A stretch of 8,138 nt of DNA from Actinomycetes bacterium (GTDB lineage: Bacteria; Actinomycetota; Acidimicrobiia; Acidimicrobiales; Palsa-688), in contig JAKAXN010000196.1 of assembly GCA_021816565.1 (NCBI GenBank), forward strand, positions 1 through 8,138, in the 5' to 3' direction. This document shows positions 5,314 to 8,138 of the stretch, piece by piece; position 1 is the stretch's first letter; each line of letters opens with the position of its first letter. Under the pieces are notes generated by a model. It saw nothing but the letters and a program-made list of their open reading frames with translations, was not told the origin of the DNA and did not search any database. The position numbers and the translations under genes were made by a program.

Positions 5314-6140
5314 CAGCCCCGCTCCCCCGCCCGGGCCGTGGCCGGCTCGGGGAACTCGGCCAGGCGCTTGGCCGCCACCAGCCCGCCGTCGACCACGATG
5401 GTCTGGCCGGTGACGTAGGCCGAGTCACCGGATGCCAGCCACACCGCCGCCCCCGCTATGTCAGCAGGAGTGCCGATACGGCCCAGCGGCGTGATCGACG
5501 AGACGCTCGAAGAAACCAGGTCCATGACCTGCTCCGCAGCGGTGGGGTCATCGGCCACCCCCAGGCCCTTGGCGAATATGGGCGTGGCGACGCCACCGGG
5601 GTTGATGCAGTTGACCCGGATGCCGAACGGCCCCTGCTCGAGCGCCACCGAGCGGGTGATGCCGATGACGCCGGCCTTGCACGCCGAGTAGACGTGCGGG
5701 CCCATACCCCCCATCAGGCCGGCCACCGACGAGGTTGAAATGATCGAGCCGCCCCCCGAGGCCTGCATGGCCCGGCAGGCGTGCTTCATGCCGAACGCCA
5801 CCCCCTTGAGGAGCACCGCCACCGTGCGGTCGAAGCCGGCCTCGTCGAGGTCGGTGATGGGGCCGGTCACCCCACCGGAGCCGGCGTTGCCGACGAAGCA
5901 GTCCAGGCCGCCGAAACCGGACACCGCGGCGTCCACGGCCGCTTCCAGGTCGGCCTCGCGGGTCACGTCACAGGCCACGAACAGGCCGTCCACCGCCTTG
6001 GCCACCCGCTCACCGGCCGCCTCGTCGAGGTCGGCCACCACGACCCGGGCCCCCTCCTCGGCGAAACGGGTGGCGATGCCCTCACCTATCCCGCTGGCCG
6101 CCCCGGTGATGACTGCCCTCGTGCCTTCCAAGCGTCCCAT
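5313..6140 (-). CDS. Short-chain dehydrogenase/reductase (classical SDR)
   Basis: This is an NAD(P)-dependent Rossmann-fold oxidoreductase for an alcohol or ketone substrate. Its 275 residues include a C-terminal tail of about 20 residues (from LAEFPEP on) beyond the usual 250-residue core. Visible motifs are the cofactor loop TGAASGIG (12-19), D37 at the end of the second strand (VVVADLD), which favours NAD over NADP, D58 (CDVT), NAG (85-87), the catalytic S138 and Y151-SACK155, then NCINPGGVATP and the VTGQTIVVDGG ending. The fourth catalytic position, normally Asn in a VNLxG motif, reads VLLKG, so Leu110 replaces Asn. The ATG at 6140-6138 is fixed by TAACGT 6 nt upstream. It is the first gene of a coupled pair with the epoxide hydrolase and is divergent from the DUF445 gene. 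The substrate is unknown; hydroxylated lipids, steroids or terpenoids would suit its partner. Confidence 0.93.
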   Translation of the reverse strand: MGRLEGTRAVITGAASGIGEGIATRFAEEGARVVVADLDEAAGERVAKAVDGLFVACDVTREADLEAAVDAAVSGFGGLDCFVGNAGSGGVTGPITDLDEAGFDRTVAVLLKGVAFGMKHACRAMQASGGGSIISTSSVAGLMGGMGPHVYSACKAGVIGITRSVALEQGPFGIRVNCINPGGVATPIFAKGLGVADDPTAAEQVMDLVSSSVSSITPLGRIGTPADIAGAAVWLASGDSAYVTGQTIVVDGGLVAAKRLAEFPEPATARAGERG

Positions 6141-6146
6141 GCGCAG

Positions 6147-6152
6147 ACGTTA
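6147..6152 (-). promoter_or_regulatory. -10 element (TAACGT) of the SDR-hydrolase operon, leaderless type
   Basis: On the minus strand TAACGT is followed by six bases (CTGCGC) and the ATG. Just upstream lies a short palindrome, CCCCG-G-CGGGG (6155-6165), in the 68-bp divergent region shared with the DUF445 gene. No clear -35 is visible. Confidence 0.6.
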
Positions 6153-6195
6153 CGCCCCGGCGGGGGCCGTCAGCGGGATCGCCGGCCGGGATGGG

Positions 6196-6201
6196 TAGCG
6201 T
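6196..6201 (+). promoter_or_regulatory. -10 element (TAGCGT) of the DUF445 gene, leaderless type
   Basis: TAGCGT is followed by seven bases (GTCACCG) and an ATG at 6209. This argues that translation begins at 6209 rather than at the in-frame ATG at 6191, which lies upstream of the -10 and would not be in the transcript. Confidence 0.58.
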
Positions 6202-6208
6202 GTCACCG

Positions 6209-7474
6209 ATGGCCCAGACGCCACGGCCGCTCAGCGCCGCCGAACAGCGCCGGGCCCGGATGCTCGTCGTGACCCGGCGCCGGGCGACCGGGCTGCTCGT
6301 CGCGGTCACCGTGGCGTTCGCCCTGTCCACCGCCTTCATCGGCCGGGCGTCGTGGCTGTCGTGGGTGCAGGCCGCGGCGGTGGCCTCGATGGTGGGCGGC
6401 CTGGCCGACTGGTTCGCGGTCACCGCCCTGTTCCGCCGCCCGCTGGGCCTGCCCATCCCCCACACCGCCATCGTGGTGGAGCGCAAGGACCGCTTCGCCG
6501 AGACCCTCGGCAGCTTCGTGCAGGAGAGCTTCCTGACCCCCGAGGTGGTGATCGCCCGGCTGCACTCGGCCGGGGCCCTGTCGCGCGCCGCGGCCTGGCT
6601 GGCCAACGAGCGCCACGCCGGCGAACTGGCCGGGCGGGTGGCCGAGGCCATGGCCGAGGCGGCCGACCTGCTGCGCGACGCCGACGTGCACGAGGTGCTC
6701 GACGCCCTGGTCCGCCAGAGGCTCGATCAGGTGGCGCTGTCGCCCGTGGCCGGCCGGACCCTCGGGCACCTCACCCGGGACGGCCGCCACGAACCGGTCC
6801 TCGACGCCGCCCTGGAGGGTTTGGCCCGCTACATCCGGCTGCACGGGGCCGACATGCACCGTCGGCTCGGCATCCAGTCCCCGTGGTGGCTGCCGGGGTC
6901 GGTCAGCACCAGGATGGTGTCGAGGCTCCTGGACCGCAGCGAGACGGTGGTCAACGACATGGCGGCCGACCGCTTCCACCCCATCCGCCGGCAACTGGGC
7001 GAGGGGTTGGAGAAGCTGGCCCTGCGCATGCAGCACGACCCCGAACTGGCCCGCCGGGGCGAGGAGATCAAGGCCGAGTTCCTGGCCCAGCCGACGGTGC
7101 GGGAACTGGCCGCCGCGCTTTGGAGCGACGCCAAGTCGGAGCTGCAGCGCCAGTCCCTGGATCCCGAGTCGGAGCTTCGCCGAAGGCTGGCCGAGGTGAT
7201 CTGCCGGATCGGTCAGCGGCTGAGCCGCGACACCGAGCTGTCGGAGGCCACCGAACGGGCCGCCGAGGCATTGATCCGGACGCTGCTCACCAACTTCGAC
7301 GAGGAGCTGGTGGGCCTGGTCACCGGGACCATCGCCCGGTGGGACGCCGCCGACACGGCGGCCCGGCTCGAACTGCTGCTCGGCCCCGATCTGCAGTACA
7401 TCCGCATCAACGGGACGGTGGTCGGGGCCGCCGCCGGCCTGGTGCTGCACGCCATCACCCTCGTCGCCCACTGA
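6209..7474 (+). CDS. DUF445 family membrane protein
   Basis: This 421-residue protein belongs to the DUF445 (YjiN-like) family, whose molecular role is not established. Its N-terminal part is hydrophobic, with helices at about 27-44 (TGLLVAVTVAFALSTAF) and 52-75. The second contains the family signature GGLADWFAVTALF, followed by RRPLGLPIPHTAI (76-88). The long middle part (about 90-385) is charged and helical, consistent with a cytoplasmic coiled domain. The C-terminus returns to the membrane: LLGPDLQYIRINGTVVG (390-406) leads into a final hydrophobic helix to residue 420. This arrangement of N- and C-terminal membrane segments around a large soluble domain is typical. The start at 6209 is preferred over 6191 because of the -10 hexamer. 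It is divergent from the SDR gene and ends 21 bp before the FAH-family gene, with no terminator visible between them. Confidence 0.9.
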   Translation: MAQTPRPLSAAEQRRARMLVVTRRRATGLLVAVTVAFALSTAFIGRASWLSWVQAAAVASMVGGLADWFAVTALFRRPLGLPIPHTAIVVERKDRFAETLGSFVQESFLTPEVVIARLHSAGALSRAAAWLANERHAGELAGRVAEAMAEAADLLRDADVHEVLDALVRQRLDQVALSPVAGRTLGHLTRDGRHEPVLDAALEGLARYIRLHGADMHRRLGIQSPWWLPGSVSTRMVSRLLDRSETVVNDMAADRFHPIRRQLGEGLEKLALRMQHDPELARRGEEIKAEFLAQPTVRELAAALWSDAKSELQRQSLDPESELRRRLAEVICRIGQRLSRDTELSEATERAAEALIRTLLTNFDEELVGLVTGTIARWDAADTAARLELLLGPDLQYIRINGTVVGAAAGLVLHAITLVAH

Positions 7475-7483
7475 CCTCTCCGG

Positions 7484-7489
7484 TACGGT
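7484..7489 (+). promoter_or_regulatory. -10 element (TACGGT) of the FAH-family gene, leaderless type
   Basis: TACGGT is followed by six bases (GCCGGT) and the ATG at 7496. It sits within the 21-bp gap after the DUF445 stop. The FAH-family gene thus seems to have its own promoter even though readthrough from DUF445 is also possible. Confidence 0.58.
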
Positions 7490-7495
7490 GCCGGT

Positions 7496-8138
7496 ATGCG
7501 GATAGCCAATGTGGGCGGACGGGCCAAGCTGATCGTGGCGGAGAGCAGCGCGCTGGACGTCGAAGCCGCGAGCGCCGGCCGGTTCGGCCCCGACCTGCCG
7601 GGGATATACAACCGGTGGTCCGAGTTCCGCTCGTGGGCCGCCGATCCCGACGGGGGGAAAGGGACGGGCCCGGTGGCCGCCGAGCCGTTCTCCGCGTCCC
7701 TGGCCGGCCCGCCGTCGCCGGCCCCGCGCCAGGTGTTCGCGGTGGCCCTCAACTACGTCGACCACGCCGCCGAGTCGGGGTTCAAACCCCCGGAGGACCC
7801 GCTGTTCTTCACCAAGTTCGTCAGCTCGTTCAGCGGGCCGGTCACCGAGGTGGTGCTACCGGAGGGCAGGGTGGACTGGGAGTGCGAGCTGGTGGCGGTG
7901 ATCTCCCGGGCGGCCCGGCGGGTGGACCCGGCCGAGGCGTGGTCCCACGTGGCCGGCCTCACGGTGGGCCAGGACATCTCCGAGCGGGCCCTGCAGCGCA
8001 GCGGGCCGGCGCCGCAGTACAGCCTGGCCAAGTCCTATCCCGGTTTCGCCCCGACCGGCCCGGTGCTGGTCAGCCCCGACGAGTTCGACGACCCCGACGA
8101 CCTGGCCATCGGCTGCGAGGTCAACGGTCAGGTGATGC
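7496..8138 (+). CDS. Fumarylacetoacetate hydrolase (FAH) family protein, 5' part (cut by right edge)
   Basis: This is a cytosolic metal-dependent enzyme of the FAH superfamily (hydrolases, decarboxylases or isomerases acting on 2-oxo or 1,3-dicarbonyl acids). The window holds 214 complete codons and no stop. An N-terminal domain (MRIANVGGRAKLI to about residue 75) leads into the catalytic domain: VALNYVDHAAESG (83-95), PLFFTKFVSSF (102-112), the metal-binding pair E129 and E131 in VDWECELVAVI, and D160 in LTVGQDISERALQ. SLAKSYPGFAPTGPVL follows, with K179. This pattern fits the FAHD1/HpaG-like group (acylpyruvate hydrolase, oxaloacetate decarboxylase or 2-hydroxyhepta-2,4-diene-1,7-dioate isomerase), and the substrate cannot be chosen from the sequence. 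The ATG is supported by the -10 spacing. No other aromatic-degradation gene flanks it in the window, so a pathway is not assigned. Confidence 0.9.
   Translation, partial: MRIANVGGRAKLIVAESSALDVEAASAGRFGPDLPGIYNRWSEFRSWAADPDGGKGTGPVAAEPFSASLAGPPSPAPRQVFAVALNYVDHAAESGFKPPEDPLFFTKFVSSFSGPVTEVVLPEGRVDWECELVAVISRAARRVDPAEAWSHVAGLTVGQDISERALQRSGPAPQYSLAKSYPGFAPTGPVLVSPDEFDDPDDLAIGCEVNGQVM

Noticed and set aside
4414..5418. Plus-strand open frame of 334 codons opposite the epoxide hydrolase
   Set aside because: It is a shadow of a gene with an intact catalytic triad, and its translation is His/Gly/Pro-rich without motifs.
6191..6208. Upstream in-frame ATG at 6191 as start of the DUF445 gene
   Set aside because: It lies before the TAGCGT -10 hexamer, which has correct spacing to the ATG at 6209, so the extra six codons are unlikely to be transcribed.
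6203..7765. Minus-strand open frame of 520 codons opposite the DUF445 gene
   Set aside because: The DUF445 frame carries family signatures and hydrophobic helices. The antisense product is low-complexity and also runs over the start of the FAH-family gene.
1..8138. Mobile element, CRISPR array, tRNA/rRNA, toxin-antitoxin or defence system
   Set aside because: No transposase or integrase motifs, regularly spaced repeats, tRNA-like folds or defence domains were seen. Base composition looks uniform and all sizeable stretches are accounted for by ordinary genes.

Overview
This is a GC-rich, gene-dense chromosomal window with almost all third codon positions G or C. It looks like a high-GC actinobacterium. 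Three things suggest this: GTG starts with TANNNT-type -10 hexamers and no Shine-Dalgarno sequences, a protein of the mycothiol-dependent Rv2466c family, and a secreted protein with a long Thr/Ser/Pro tract of the kind common in Acidimicrobiia. The class-level placement is only a guess.

Layout from left to right. (1) A minus-strand pair: an aldo/keto reductase (1232-204), then a secreted Thr-rich protein that starts in a GTGA overlap and runs off the left edge. (2) Divergent from it, a plus-strand run: an Rv2466c-type DsbA-fold oxidoreductase with a CPWA active site (1285-1893), a 59-codon single-span membrane protein (2029-2208), and tryptophan 2,3-dioxygenase kynA (2269-3048). (3) A minus-strand run read from right to left: an SDR oxidoreductase (6140-5313) coupled by TGATG to an EphA-like epoxide hydrolase (5313-4339), then a TetR regulator (4298-3714) coupled by ATGA to a single-pass membrane-anchored protein of unknown function (3717-3055). 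This run converges tail to tail with kynA, with 6 bp between the stops. (4) Divergent from the SDR gene, a plus-strand DUF445 membrane protein (6209-7474) and a fumarylacetoacetate hydrolase-family enzyme (from 7496, cut by the right edge).

The genes are mostly housekeeping or catabolic: redox enzymes, epoxide and alcohol turnover, and tryptophan breakdown. There is no sign of a mobile element, phage, CRISPR array, defence island or RNA gene, and I see no obvious new multi-gene system.

The most striking pattern is regulatory. Each of the seven recognised genes whose start is not coupled to an upstream stop codon has a TANNNT hexamer ending 6 nt (once 7 nt) before its start codon. That is the geometry expected for leaderless mRNAs, and it also fixes the starts. 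Two sizeable imperfect palindromes sit directly against the -10 elements of kynA and the TetR gene and are candidate operators.
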